A stretch of 64,000 nucleotides of DNA from Prado023 sp963747335 (GTDB lineage Bacteria > Actinomycetota > Actinomycetes > S36-B12 > CAIYMF01), in NCBI GenBank assembly GCA_963747335.1, contig CAVVEV010000005.1, positions 1 to 64,000 of the forward strand. The letters are read 5' to 3'. The translations under genes were made by a program, and so were the position numbers. The notes under the pieces are model-generated. The model searched no databases, was not told the origin of the DNA, and saw nothing but the letters and a program-made list of their open reading frames with translations. Below are positions 53,276-61,819 of this stretch, in pieces (the first letter of the stretch is position 1; every line of letters starts with the position of its first letter).

Positions 53276-54639
53276 ACCCGGGACGCCGGTTCCCCGAGGG
53301 ATTCCTCTGGGGAGCCGCGACGGCGGCCTACCAGATCGAGGGCGCGACCACCGAGGACGGTCGCGGCCCCTCGATCTGGGACACCTTCAGCCATACCCCC
53401 GGCAGGGTGAGCGGTGGCGACACCGGCGACGTCGCGGCTGACCACTACCACCGGTTCGCCGAGGACGTCGACCTCATGAAGGCGCTGGACCTGGGCGCGT
53501 ATCGGTTCTCCATCGCCTGGCCCCGGATCCAGCCCGAGGGCCGTGGCGCGGTCAACGCGGCAGGGCTCGCCTTCTACGACCGCCTCGTCGACGCCCTCCT
53601 CGCCAAGGGCATCACCCCCGCGGTGACGCTCTACCACTGGGACCTTCCGCAGTCACTCGAGGACGCCGGCGGCTGGCCGAACCGGGACACCGCACACCGG
53701 TTCGCCGACTACGCCGCGCTGGTCCACGACGCACTCGCCGACCGGGTCGACCTCTGGACCACCCTGAACGAGCCGTGGTGCTCGGCCCACCTGGGGTACT
53801 GGTCGGGCATCCATGCCCCGGGCAGGACCGAGCCGGCCGCGGCCATGGCGGCGATGCACCACCTCCTGCTCGGCCACGGCCTGGCGATCCAGGCGATGCG
53901 TGCCTCCGCACGTCCCGAGGAATGGCTCTCGATCACACTGAACCTCTGGCCGATCCTGCCCGGCACGAACAGCCCTGAGGACCTGGCTGCGGCGCACCTG
54001 ATGGACGGCCTCCTCAACCGGCTCTACCTCGATCCGGTCCTGCGCGGCGCCTACCCGCAGGATGTGGTGGACGCGACTCGGGACCTGACGGACTGGGGAT
54101 TCGTGCACCCCGGCGACATGTCCGTGATCACCACGCCGATCGATGTGCTCGGGGTCAACTACTACGCGCCGCATCGCGCGGGATCCGGTGCGCGTGCCAG
54201 CGGATGGGAGCAGTTCCCGGGCAACCTGGGCGTTGCGATGCTGCCGCCACAGGGCGAGCTCACCGACATGGGGTGGGAGATCTCGCCCACGGCGTTCACC
54301 GACCTGCTCGTCCGACTGCAGCGCGACTACGGCGTCCCCCTGATGGTGACCGAGAACGGGGCAGCCTTCCCTGATGTCCTGACCCCGACGGGGCGCGTCG
54401 AGGACCCACGCAGGGTCGCCTACCTCGAGGGCCATCTGGGCGCCGTTCACGAGGCGATCCGCCTGGGGGCGGACATCCGTGGCTACTTCGCGTGGTCCTT
54501 GCTGGACAACTTCGAGTGGGCCGAGGGCTACTCGAGGCGGTTCGGACTCGTCCACGTCGAGTACGCGACGCTCGCACGCCACCCCAAGGACAGCGCTCTG
54601 TCGTTCGCCCAATGGGCGCGGGGCAACCAGATACCATGA
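53272..54639 (+). CDS. GH1 beta-glucosidase
   Basis: 455 residues from GTG 53272, overlapping the permease stop. FPEGFLWGAATAAYQIEGAT, the acid/base Glu in WTTLNEPWCSAHLGY and the nucleophile Glu in LMVTENGAAFPD, then FAWSLLDNFEWAEGYSRRFG, are complete GH1 features. Cytoplasmic cleavage of imported cellobiose-like or aryl beta-glucosides to glucose. In the operon with binding protein, permeases and LacI. Confidence 0.93.
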   Translation: MNPGRRFPEGFLWGAATAAYQIEGATTEDGRGPSIWDTFSHTPGRVSGGDTGDVAADHYHRFAEDVDLMKALDLGAYRFSIAWPRIQPEGRGAVNAAGLAFYDRLVDALLAKGITPAVTLYHWDLPQSLEDAGGWPNRDTAHRFADYAALVHDALADRVDLWTTLNEPWCSAHLGYWSGIHAPGRTEPAAAMAAMHHLLLGHGLAIQAMRASARPEEWLSITLNLWPILPGTNSPEDLAAAHLMDGLLNRLYLDPVLRGAYPQDVVDATRDLTDWGFVHPGDMSVITTPIDVLGVNYYAPHRAGSGARASGWEQFPGNLGVAMLPPQGELTDMGWEISPTAFTDLLVRLQRDYGVPLMVTENGAAFPDVLTPTGRVEDPRRVAYLEGHLGAVHEAIRLGADIRGYFAWSLLDNFEWAEGYSRRFGLVHVEYATLARHPKDSALSFAQWARGNQIP

Positions 54640-54683
54640 CGATCGATCTGGCAGCCGGAGCTTCGAGGAAGGGGGGAAGGGCG

Positions 54684-55736
54684 ATGCCACCTCGTTCTGC
54701 ACCGGCCCGACCGAACCTCGAGGACGTTGCCGCCCAGGCCGGGGTCTCCCGCGCCACCGTGTCGCGAGTGGTCAACGGCCAGGCCTCGGTCGCCGATGAT
54801 CTCCGTGTACGCGTCCAGAAGGCAGTCGACGAGTTGGGGTACGTGCCCAACCAGGCGGCGCGCGCGCTGATGACCCGGCGGTCGGACGCCGTTGCCCTTC
54901 TGGCCTCCGAACCGGCCACACGGGTGTTCGGCGACCCGTTCTTCAGCGGCCTGGTCCGAGGCGTCAGCATCGAGACGAACCGCGCCGGCCTGCAGCTCGT
55001 GCTGCTCATGGCTCAGGACTTCGACGACCTCGAAAGGGTCAAGCGGTTCCTCAAGGCCTCGCCCGTGGACGGAGTCATGCTGATCTCCGGCCATGACGGC
55101 GACGGGCTCCCCGAGGAGCTGCACCGCCTGGGCACGCCGTACGTGATCGGTGGCCGGCCACCGCTGCAGTCCTCGGGTGACCACTACGTGGACAACGAGA
55201 ACGTCCTGGGGGCGGAGGTCGCGACGCGTCACCTGGCCTCGCTGGGGCGCAAGGCCATCGGGACCGTCACCGGACCCCTGGACATGTCCGCGGGCGTGGA
55301 CCGCCTGACCGGCTACAGGAACGTGCTCGGGCCAGCCTTCCGGGACGATCTGGTGGAGACGGGCGACTTCACCCAGCGCGGCGGCGAGGCCGCCATGGAT
55401 CGCCTGCTGACGCGCGTGCCCGACCTCGACGGCCTGTTCGTGGCGTCGGACCTGATGGCGCTCGGGGCCCTGGCGGTGCTGCGACGAGCGGGGCGTCGGG
55501 TCCCCGATGATGTCGCGATCGTCAGCTTCGACGACAACGAGTTCGCCACCACGGCCGATCCCCCGCTGACGACGGTCCGCCAGGATCCGTTCCTCCAGGG
55601 TCGCACCATGGTGCGGTTGTTCCTCGCGCTCAACCGCCCCGACATCGAGGTCGCTCACGAGGACGGGGTCCCGGACGTGAACGGGGTCGACCACATGATC
55701 CTGCCCGTCTCCCTCGTGGTGCGCGAATCCGCGTGA
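54684..55736 (+). CDS. LacI-family repressor (CebR-like)
   Basis: 350 residues from ATG 54684, after a strong GGGGGGAAGG site (ATG 54636 is in frame but less likely). N-terminal helix-turn-helix LEDVAAQAGVSRATVSRVVN and hinge LGYVPNQAARALMTRR, then a periplasmic-binding-protein-like sensor (PVDGVMLISGHDGDGLPEEL, LDGLFVASDLMALGALAVLR, VAIVSFDDNEFATTADPPLT). Last gene of the import operon. Expected to bind the GAGAGCGCTCTC palindromes at 45023, 49578, 49663 and 55800. Inducer probably cellobiose or another beta-glucoside. Confidence 0.88.
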   Translation: MPPRSAPARPNLEDVAAQAGVSRATVSRVVNGQASVADDLRVRVQKAVDELGYVPNQAARALMTRRSDAVALLASEPATRVFGDPFFSGLVRGVSIETNRAGLQLVLLMAQDFDDLERVKRFLKASPVDGVMLISGHDGDGLPEELHRLGTPYVIGGRPPLQSSGDHYVDNENVLGAEVATRHLASLGRKAIGTVTGPLDMSAGVDRLTGYRNVLGPAFRDDLVETGDFTQRGGEAAMDRLLTRVPDLDGLFVASDLMALGALAVLRRAGRRVPDDVAIVSFDDNEFATTADPPLTTVRQDPFLQGRTMVRLFLALNRPDIEVAHEDGVPDVNGVDHMILPVSLVVRESA

Positions 55737-55768
55737 GGTAGTCCCACGCGGATGTCCCGGTTTGACCG

Positions 55769-55811
55769 TTGACAAGGGCCATGGTCTGGGACATGCTCAG
55801 AGAGCGCTCTC
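55769..55811 (+). promoter_or_regulatory. promoter with LacI-family operator 4
   Basis: TTGACA (55769-55774), 17 bases, CATGCT-like -10 (55792-55797), then GAGAGCGCTCTC at 55800-55811. Same layout as the binding-protein promoter. It points toward the molybdopterin oxidoreductase gene, 191 bases on; that leader is GC-rich and may fold. Confidence 0.6.
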
Positions 55812-56002
55812 GCGCACCCATGGCTGCCCTTCCGGACCAGGAACCTGGGAGAGGGCGAACGGATCCACCCGCGCGCTGGCGCCACTCCCCAGCGCGTGGG
55901 TGGTGCCACGCCCCAGCCCGGGCAGGCGATGAGGCGGCGCATCTGTGCCTGCCCACGAATGCATCCCTTGCGAGCCCGACCCCAGACCCGCATGCTTGGT
56001 CG

Positions 56003-56737
56003 ATGAGCGGCGACCGTGGTGTGCCGGCACACCCCGGGGACGAGGCGGCCGGCACACCAGTGGGCCGACGGGTGGTTCTGGGACTGCTCGGCCTCGCCGG
56101 CGTGGGCGTGATCCTGGGGAGCCGCGTGGGGTCGGCGCTCACCGCACTGGCCGAGCGCGACCCGACCGGTCTCACCGGGCTCATCCCCGGCAACGGCCGG
56201 TTCCGGTTCTACTCGGTGGTGTCCTCCGTCGACGAGGTCCCGGCGTCGGAGTACACCCTCACCATCGAGGGCGTCGGCGCCAGCCCGGCCCAGTTGACGT
56301 TCAGCGACCTCTCCGCCCTTCCCCAGACCACGTTCACCAGGGACGTCCAGTGCGTCACGGGGTGGCGGGTCCCGGACGTCACATGGTCCGGCGTCCTGCT
56401 CTCGGACCTGCTCGACCACGTGGGGGCAGCCACCACGACTGGTGCCGTCCTGTTCGGCTCGTTCGACGGGGCGTACACCGAGTCGCTGACGAGGGAGCAG
56501 GCCCTGCGCCCCGACGTGCTGATCGCCACGTCGATGGACGGCGAGCCGATCTCCCATGACCACGGTGGCCCGGTGCGGCTGTACGTGGCGCCCATGTACT
56601 TCTACAAGTCGATCAAGTGGCTGGACCGCATCACGATCAGCCCCGAGGTGGTGCCCGGGTACTGGGAGGTGCGCGGCTACGACATCGACGCCTGGGTGGG
56701 GCAGTCCAACGGGAGGTCGGATGCCCCGATCGCCTGA
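56003..56737 (+). CDS. sulfite-oxidase-family molybdopterin oxidoreductase
   Basis: 244 residues from ATG 56003; no clear ribosome site. An N-terminal hydrophobic segment after a twin arginine (VGRRVVLGLLGLAGVGVILG) suggests Tat export or membrane anchoring. The molybdopterin domain has VQCVTGWRVPDVTWSGVLLS (Mo-ligand Cys in QCVTGW), TSMDGEPISHDHGGPVRLYV and MYFYKSIKWLDRI. MsrP/YedY-like. The next gene is a cytochrome b, overlapping by 17 bases, which would supply electrons. Substrate unknown. Confidence 0.85.
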   Translation: MSGDRGVPAHPGDEAAGTPVGRRVVLGLLGLAGVGVILGSRVGSALTALAERDPTGLTGLIPGNGRFRFYSVVSSVDEVPASEYTLTIEGVGASPAQLTFSDLSALPQTTFTRDVQCVTGWRVPDVTWSGVLLSDLLDHVGAATTTGAVLFGSFDGAYTESLTREQALRPDVLIATSMDGEPISHDHGGPVRLYVAPMYFYKSIKWLDRITISPEVVPGYWEVRGYDIDAWVGQSNGRSDAPIA

Positions 56738-57395
56738 CCGGATCCGACGATTCACCCGGGGCGAGCGCTGGATCCATCTGTCCTTCGCGACCCTCATGGG
56801 CGTGTGCATCCTTACCGCCGCGATGCTCTACTGGGGACCCCTGAGCACGCTGGTCGGCAGGCGCGATGTGGTTGAGGACGTGCATTACATCACCGGGTGG
56901 CTGCTGCCGCTGCCGCTGGTCGTCGGGGCGATCGCCTCGCGGGCATTCCGTTCGGATGTCCGCCGGCTCAACCGGTTCCTCCCCGGGGACTGGCGCTGGC
57001 TGCGGTCCGGAGCGCGGCGCAGCGGATCGTTCCCCTCGGGCAAGTTCAACGCGGGCCAGAAGCTGAACTCCTCGTTCGTGCTCGGAGCCGTGATCACCCT
57101 GTTCATGACCGGGCTGATGCTGCGCTACTTCTCGGCGTTCCCCGACGACATCCGTACCGGCGCCACGTTCGTGCACGACATGTTCGCCGCGGCCGTGGTG
57201 GTCGTGTCAGCAGGCCACCTGTGGATGGCATGGCAGGACCCCGAGGCGCGGCGCGGGTTGCGCACCGGGCACGTCTCGCGCAGGTGGGCCCAGCACGAGC
57301 ACGCCCTGTGGGCGGCGACGGTGCCTGCCGAGCCTGAGCCGGCCCCCCGGGCCCCCGGGGACCGCGAGCCCCCCAACGCAGCCTCCGCCAGGTGA
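56721..57395 (+). CDS. cytochrome b561/formate-dehydrogenase-gamma-like membrane subunit
   Basis: 224 residues from ATG 56721, with GGGAGG upstream. Four hydrophobic segments with candidate heme His in RWIHLSFATLMG, VHYITGWLLPLPL, VHDMFAAAVVVVSAGHLWMA. Homologous to the di-heme cytochromes that pass electrons from quinol to periplasmic oxidoreductases. Partner of the molybdopterin gene. The C-terminal 30 residues are Pro/Ala-rich and probably disordered. Confidence 0.85.
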   Translation: MPRSPDRIRRFTRGERWIHLSFATLMGVCILTAAMLYWGPLSTLVGRRDVVEDVHYITGWLLPLPLVVGAIASRAFRSDVRRLNRFLPGDWRWLRSGARRSGSFPSGKFNAGQKLNSSFVLGAVITLFMTGLMLRYFSAFPDDIRTGATFVHDMFAAAVVVVSAGHLWMAWQDPEARRGLRTGHVSRRWAQHEHALWAATVPAEPEPAPRAPGDREPPNAASAR

Positions 57396-57408
57396 CCGAC
57401 CTCCGGCG

Positions 57409-57606
57409 CTACGGCCTGACCCGGCCCCGCTGATCGACCTCGACGAGGCTCATCAGGCGTGCCGCAGAGTCGGCGGCATCTCGCTGGACCGCGAGGTGGT
57501 GCGCTTGACCGGACATCACCGTGGCGTCGGCGATGCGGCTGTTCACGTAGGTCCAGTCGACCCGTTCGGCGCGCTGATGTCCCGTGGTGGGCGGCGTGAC
57601 ACTCAT
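57409..57606 (-). CDS. small protein of unknown function
   Basis: 65 residues from ATG 57606, with GAGGGGACC upstream. RVDWTYVNSRIADATVMSGQ then ARLMSLVEVDQRGRVRP; helical and soluble. The good ribosome site supports it. No family recognised. Confidence 0.45.
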   Translation of the reverse strand: MSVTPPTTGHQRAERVDWTYVNSRIADATVMSGQAHHLAVQRDAADSAARLMSLVEVDQRGRVRP

Positions 57607-57747
57607 CGTGGTCCCCTCGTCTGGCGTCGGCATGCACGTCGTGCTGACCTACCGCTCGTCGGCTGGTGCGGACAGCGCCTTGAGCGGTCAGGCCAGCGTC
57701 ACCCGTTCGCGCGGGACGTTCGATGTCCGGTCGCCACCTCCGTGCCG

Positions 57748-59130
57748 TCAGGAGCCGAACGCGGCGCCGTCCGGGATCCTCTCGGGCGTTCCGGTATCGA
57801 CCAACTCGACCTCACCGGTCACCACCACGTCCCGACCGAAGGTCCAGTCCCCGAGGACCGCGAGCCGGCTGGCCCCCCGCAGCGAGGGCGGCCCTGAGGG
57901 GAAGCGCGCGTCGAAGTCAGCCATCGTCCGGTAGAACCGGGGGTCCAGCGCGACCAGGGGCGTCGGGTCGGCAGCGCGCTGGAGGGTCCCGTCCGGGGCG
58001 TGGGTGTAGGCGTCCGAGCGCAGCAGCAGCAGGTCGTCGGTCGTCTTCACCGGCAGGAACCGATCGCGACCCACGACGATCGCCTGGGCGCCCTCGAAGA
58101 CCTCGATCGCCGCGCCCATCGCGGTCTCGACCTGCACCACCGCCGGGGAGCCCGGGTCCGTGGGGTCGACCGTCTTGGTGTTGCGGATCAGTGGCAGCCC
58201 GAGCACGGCGCCTCGGTCGACGAGCGCGCTGTGCAGCGCCTGCAGGTCGAACCACAGGTTGTTGCAGTGGAAGAACGGGTGCCGGTGCTCGTCGGTGAAG
58301 TAGTCCATCTCCTCGGGGGCGGTCTGCGCGGTGTCGCGCAGGATGAGCCGACCGTCGGATCGGCGGATGGCCAGATGCCCGCCCTTGCGGTCGGCGGGCG
58401 TGCGGCGGCAGAGCTCGGCGGCATACGGGGCGCCCGAGTCAGCGAACCATCCGGCCAGCATCGCGCTCGGGGCGGCCCCCAGGTTGTCCGCGTTCGAGAT
58501 GCTGGCGTAGCGATAGCCCCCGTCGAGCAGCGCCGCCAGCACCCCGGACGACAGGATCGCGGTGTACAGGTCGCCGTGACCCGGTGGGCACCACTCCAGG
58601 GTGGGGTCCGCCGACCATTCGACCGGAGTCAGGTCGTCGGCGCGCAGCTTGGGCTCCTGGTTCTGCAGGAAGTCCAGCGGAAGTCCGTCGACCTCGATGT
58701 CCGGGTGGGCGGCCAGCGCGTCCAGGCTCTGCTCACGTGTCCGGAAGCTGTTCATCAGGATCAGGGGCAGCGGGACGTCGTGGGCCTCCCGCGCCGCACG
58801 CACCTGCCCGACCAGGACATCGAGGAACGTCATGTCGTCGCGCACCGGCAGAAGGGACTTCGCCCGATCCATGCCCATCGAGGTGCCCAGCCCCCCGTTG
58901 AGCTTGATCATGACGGTCCGGGCCAGGGCCTCACGGGCCCGCACCGGGTCGACCACCACGTCGGCCAGGGCCGGCGGGTCGAGCAACGGCTCGATGGTGT
59001 CCTCGCCGATGAGCCCGGTCGCGCCCGACTCGAGCTGGGCGTAGTAGTGCGAGAAGACGTCGATGGCGCTCTCGGCCACACCGGCCTGCCGCATCTTCTC
59101 CTGGGCCAGTCGAAGTCCTTCGGCACTCAT
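57748..59130 (-). CDS. UTP-glucose-1-phosphate uridylyltransferase, eukaryotic type
   Basis: 460 residues from ATG 59130, GGTGGAG upstream. Forms UDP-glucose. VMIKLNGGLGTSMGMDRAKS is the UGPase nucleotide-binding loop; PLILMNSFRTREQSLDAL, WCPPGHGDLYTAILSSG and YASISNADNLGA are further conserved parts, and the C-terminal strands form a left-handed beta-helix-like end. It belongs to the UDPGP family of eukaryotes and some actinobacteria, not to the GalU family. Confidence 0.92.
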   Translation of the reverse strand: MSAEGLRLAQEKMRQAGVAESAIDVFSHYYAQLESGATGLIGEDTIEPLLDPPALADVVVDPVRAREALARTVMIKLNGGLGTSMGMDRAKSLLPVRDDMTFLDVLVGQVRAAREAHDVPLPLILMNSFRTREQSLDALAAHPDIEVDGLPLDFLQNQEPKLRADDLTPVEWSADPTLEWCPPGHGDLYTAILSSGVLAALLDGGYRYASISNADNLGAAPSAMLAGWFADSGAPYAAELCRRTPADRKGGHLAIRRSDGRLILRDTAQTAPEEMDYFTDEHRHPFFHCNNLWFDLQALHSALVDRGAVLGLPLIRNTKTVDPTDPGSPAVVQVETAMGAAIEVFEGAQAIVVGRDRFLPVKTTDDLLLLRSDAYTHAPDGTLQRAADPTPLVALDPRFYRTMADFDARFPSGPPSLRGASRLAVLGDWTFGRDVVVTGEVELVDTGTPERIPDGAAFGS

Positions 59131-59405
59131 TGCTCCACCCTACGTCGAGCCTCAACGGCGCAGGGAGTCCTGGCGGGACTCACCCCGGCGACCGGCGACC
59201 CTGGCCCGGCCCCCGACCTCGCGGCCGGTCCCGTCGAAAAGCCCGGCAACAGCAGGGCACCACGTCGACCTCGCGCCCCATTGGGTCGATAGGACTCATC
59301 CGGAGCGACCAGGATCGACGCGAAGGGGCGCAGGGTTGGCCACTGCCCTGTGGTGCCCCCCGTGATCCCGGCGGTTCCACGCAAACGCACGCGAGGATGG
59401 GTGAC

Positions 59406-59424
59406 GGGACCCGGCGCCGGTCCC
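59406..59424 (-). terminator. short hairpin after the acyl-CoA dehydrogenase
   Basis: GGGACC-CGGCGCC-GGTCCC, with inner CCGGCGCCGG, starting 7 bases after the stop of the minus-strand gene. The remaining 59131-59405 shows no gene. Confidence 0.45.
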
Positions 59425-59430
59425 GGGCGG

Positions 59431-60585
59431 CTACAGGCCCAGGCGCCGGGCTGCCAGCTCGGTCATGACCTCGGTGGCCCCTCCGCCGATCGACAGGATG
59501 CGCACATCCCGGTAGTGCCGCTCCACTTCGGAGTCGCTCATGCAGCCCTGGCCGCCGAAGATCTGGATGGCCTGGTAGGTCACCGCCTCAGCCGCGGCGA
59601 CGGCGGTGTTCTTCGCCAGGGCGGCCTCGGCGATCACCTCGTGGCCGGCGGCGTGGCGCAGAGCGATCTGGCGCGTGTAGGTGCGCGCGACATCGGTCAG
59701 GCGGTCCATCTCGACCAGCTGGTGGCGGACCACCTGGTGGGCGGTCAGCGGCTTGCCGAACGTGTGGCGCATCCGGGCCCATTCGAGGGCGAGGTCCAGG
59801 CAGCGCTGGGCGGTGGCGTAGGCCTGCACCGCGATGGACAGCCGCTCCACCACGAACTGCATCGCGATCTGGACGAACCCGGAGTCCTGCAGGCCGACCA
59901 GGTTGGCCGCGGGGACCCTGCAGTCGGTGAAGGCCAGCTCCGCGGTGTCCGAGCAGTGCCAGCCGATCTTCTCCAGGCGACGGACGACACTGAACCCCGG
60001 GGTATCGCTCGGGACCACGATCAGGGAGATGCCACCGAACCCCGGTCCGCCGGTGCGCGCCGCGACCACCACCCAGTCGGCACGTGCGCCGGACGTGATG
60101 TAGATCTTCGAGCCGTTGATCACGTACTCGTCCCCGTCGCGCCCCGCCCGGGTGCGCAGCGCGGCGACGTCGGACCCGCCGTCGGGCTCGGTGATCGCCA
60201 GGGCGGCGATCGCCCGGCCCTCGAGAACCGGCCGGACGAACCGCTCCGCCTGGTCCCGGTCACCGGCTGCCACGATGTGGGGCAGGGCGATGCCGTGGGT
60301 GAAGAGCCCTGCGACCAGGCCTCCGCTGGCTCCGGCCGCGATCAGCTCCTCGGTCATGACCAGGCCGTCGATCAGGTCGCCCCCGCTGCCGCCGACCTCC
60401 TCGGGGAAGCCGAGGCCCAGCAGCCCGGCCTCTGCCGCACGGGCGTGCAGGGAGCGAGGGATCTCACCGACCCGCTCCCACTCGTCGAGGTCCGGGAGCA
60501 CCTCGTGGGTGACGAAGTCGCGCGTCAGCTCCCGCAGCGCCCGGCGCTCAGGGGTGGCGAAGGGGTCGGTCCATTCGGTGCCCAT
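59431..60585 (-). CDS. acyl-CoA dehydrogenase
   Basis: 384 residues from ATG 60585. FAD enzyme oxidising acyl-CoA thioesters. AIAALAITEPDGGSDVAALR and YVINGSKIYITSGARADWVV are the ACAD signatures; ARMRHTFGKPLTAHQVVRHQ and QIFGGQGCMSDSEVERHYRD follow, with the catalytic Glu in SIGGGATEVM near residue 373. Stands alone. Substrate chain length not predictable. Confidence 0.93.
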   Translation of the reverse strand: MGTEWTDPFATPERRALRELTRDFVTHEVLPDLDEWERVGEIPRSLHARAAEAGLLGLGFPEEVGGSGGDLIDGLVMTEELIAAGASGGLVAGLFTHGIALPHIVAAGDRDQAERFVRPVLEGRAIAALAITEPDGGSDVAALRTRAGRDGDEYVINGSKIYITSGARADWVVVAARTGGPGFGGISLIVVPSDTPGFSVVRRLEKIGWHCSDTAELAFTDCRVPAANLVGLQDSGFVQIAMQFVVERLSIAVQAYATAQRCLDLALEWARMRHTFGKPLTAHQVVRHQLVEMDRLTDVARTYTRQIALRHAAGHEVIAEAALAKNTAVAAAEAVTYQAIQIFGGQGCMSDSEVERHYRDVRILSIGGGATEVMTELAARRLGL

Positions 60586-60633
60586 GACGCCACGGTAGCG
60601 GCGGCGGGCACCCGGCCCAGCGGCGCACCCGGC

Positions 60634-60957
60634 TCAGGCCGGATCGGCCTCCTGGACGACCTCGAAGCTCCAGATGGTGGAGCCGGTCGCCGCGGGCCGC
60701 TCCCCCTCAGCACGGCCGCTGGCCTGTCCGTGGCCGGCCGAGAAGGACTGCGAGCGGGTCCACTCCTCGAACGCCTCGCGGGTGGCCCAGCGGGTGTAGA
60801 CGAGGTAGGAGTCCGTGCCGCCGAGTGGCCGGAGCAGCTCGAAGTGCTCGAACCCGGGGGCCTTCTCCACGGAGCCCGCACGGCGCGCGAAGCGCTGCTC
60901 CAGCGTGGCACCGGCACCCTCCGGGACGGTCAGGACGTTCACGGCGACGAAGGTCAT
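60634..60957 (-). CDS. heme-degrading (IsdG/MhuD-like) monooxygenase
   Basis: 107 residues from ATG 60957, GGGG upstream. FVAVNVLTVPEGAGATLEQR, the Trp in YTRWATREAFEEWTRS and the His in FSAGHGQA give the Asn-Trp-His triad of IsdG/MhuD heme oxygenases. Single ferredoxin-like domain, dimer expected. It may release iron from heme. Three hairpins lie in the region upstream. Confidence 0.75.
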   Translation of the reverse strand: MTFVAVNVLTVPEGAGATLEQRFARRAGSVEKAPGFEHFELLRPLGGTDSYLVYTRWATREAFEEWTRSQSFSAGHGQASGRAEGERPAATGSTIWSFEVVQEADPA

Positions 60958-61032
60958 GACCCCATCGTGCCCGACGCCTGCACCGCCCGCCCGACGTCGG
61001 CCGACCAGACCGTCCGACGCGCCGCGGAGCGA

Positions 61033-61110
61033 CTTGCGCGAAAGCGTCGCAAGCCTCAAAATGATCTTGAGGGCCCCGCTGCTTGCTCCCCCGTCGGCAG
61101 CGGGGCCCTC
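61033..61110. ncRNA. cluster of three hairpins, two mutually exclusive
   Basis: CTTGCG/CGCAAG (61033-61053), CCTCAA/TTGAGG (61054-61072), and a 14-bp perfect stem GAGGGCCCCGCTGC/GCAGCGGGGCCCTC (61069-61110) whose first four bases are shared with the second. The big loop TTGCTCCCCCGTCG is identical to that at 27104-27117. Could be a terminator, leader attenuator or small RNA; strand not certain. Confidence 0.5.
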
Positions 61111-61231
61111 CTGCGTCCCCAGGCCGAGGATCACCCGGCCGCCAGCCCGCGAACCCCCGGGTCGACGTGGTTGGCTGGAGGCGAGGCCCGAGCGGCAGAA
61201 CCCGACCGCCGGTGCCCAACAGGAGGATCCG

Positions 61232-61765
61232 ATGTCCTTGGAGCGCCCGATCGCCCCCGACCCGTACGAGTACCTGCCACCGCGCCCGTGGTTCGAGGTG
61301 ACCAGCGCCGACCTCGTCGATGGCGCGGTCATGCCCATGGCCCACGTCCACACCTCGGCCGGCGGGCAGAACATCTCGCCGCAGCTGTCGTGGTCCGGCG
61401 CACCGGCGGGCACCCAGGGGTTCACGGTCACCTGCCTGGACCCCGACGCCCCGACGGGCTGCGGGTTCTGGCACTGGTCGGTCGTGGACCTGCCTGCGTC
61501 GGTGACGGAGCTGGTCCGCGGGGCCGGGACCGAGGACGCCAGCCTGCCGGGAGGGTTCCACGCCCGCACCGACTTCGGCTCCGCCGCGTACGGGGGCGCC
61601 GCGCCGCCGCAGGGCGACCACCTGCACCGCTACATGTTCGTGGTGCACGCGATGGACGTCGAGCAGTTGGGTGTCGACGCCGGCGGGTCCCCCGTGGGCG
61701 TGGCGTTCCACCTGGCCTTCCACACGCTGGCCCGCGCCCGGATCACAGTCACGTTCGCCCACTGA
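61232..61765 (+). CDS. PEBP/YbhB family protein
   Basis: 177 residues from ATG 61232, preceded by AGGAGG. DPDAPTGCGFWHWSVVDLPA and YGGAAPPQGDHLHRYMFVVH are the phosphatidylethanolamine-binding-protein core that forms the anion pocket. Bacterial members have no agreed function. The long upstream region contains the hairpin cluster. Confidence 0.9.
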   Translation: MSLERPIAPDPYEYLPPRPWFEVTSADLVDGAVMPMAHVHTSAGGQNISPQLSWSGAPAGTQGFTVTCLDPDAPTGCGFWHWSVVDLPASVTELVRGAGTEDASLPGGFHARTDFGSAAYGGAAPPQGDHLHRYMFVVHAMDVEQLGVDAGGSPVGVAFHLAFHTLARARITVTFAH

Positions 61766-61819
61766 GTCGGCGCAAGGGCGCGGCTGGGCTCGTCTCCTGC
61801 CCGCCTACGATGGGCTTCC

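Noticed and set aside
58000..59292. 430-codon plus-strand frame opposite the uridylyltransferase
   Set aside because: Antisense shadow. The minus-strand gene is a complete UDPGP enzyme.
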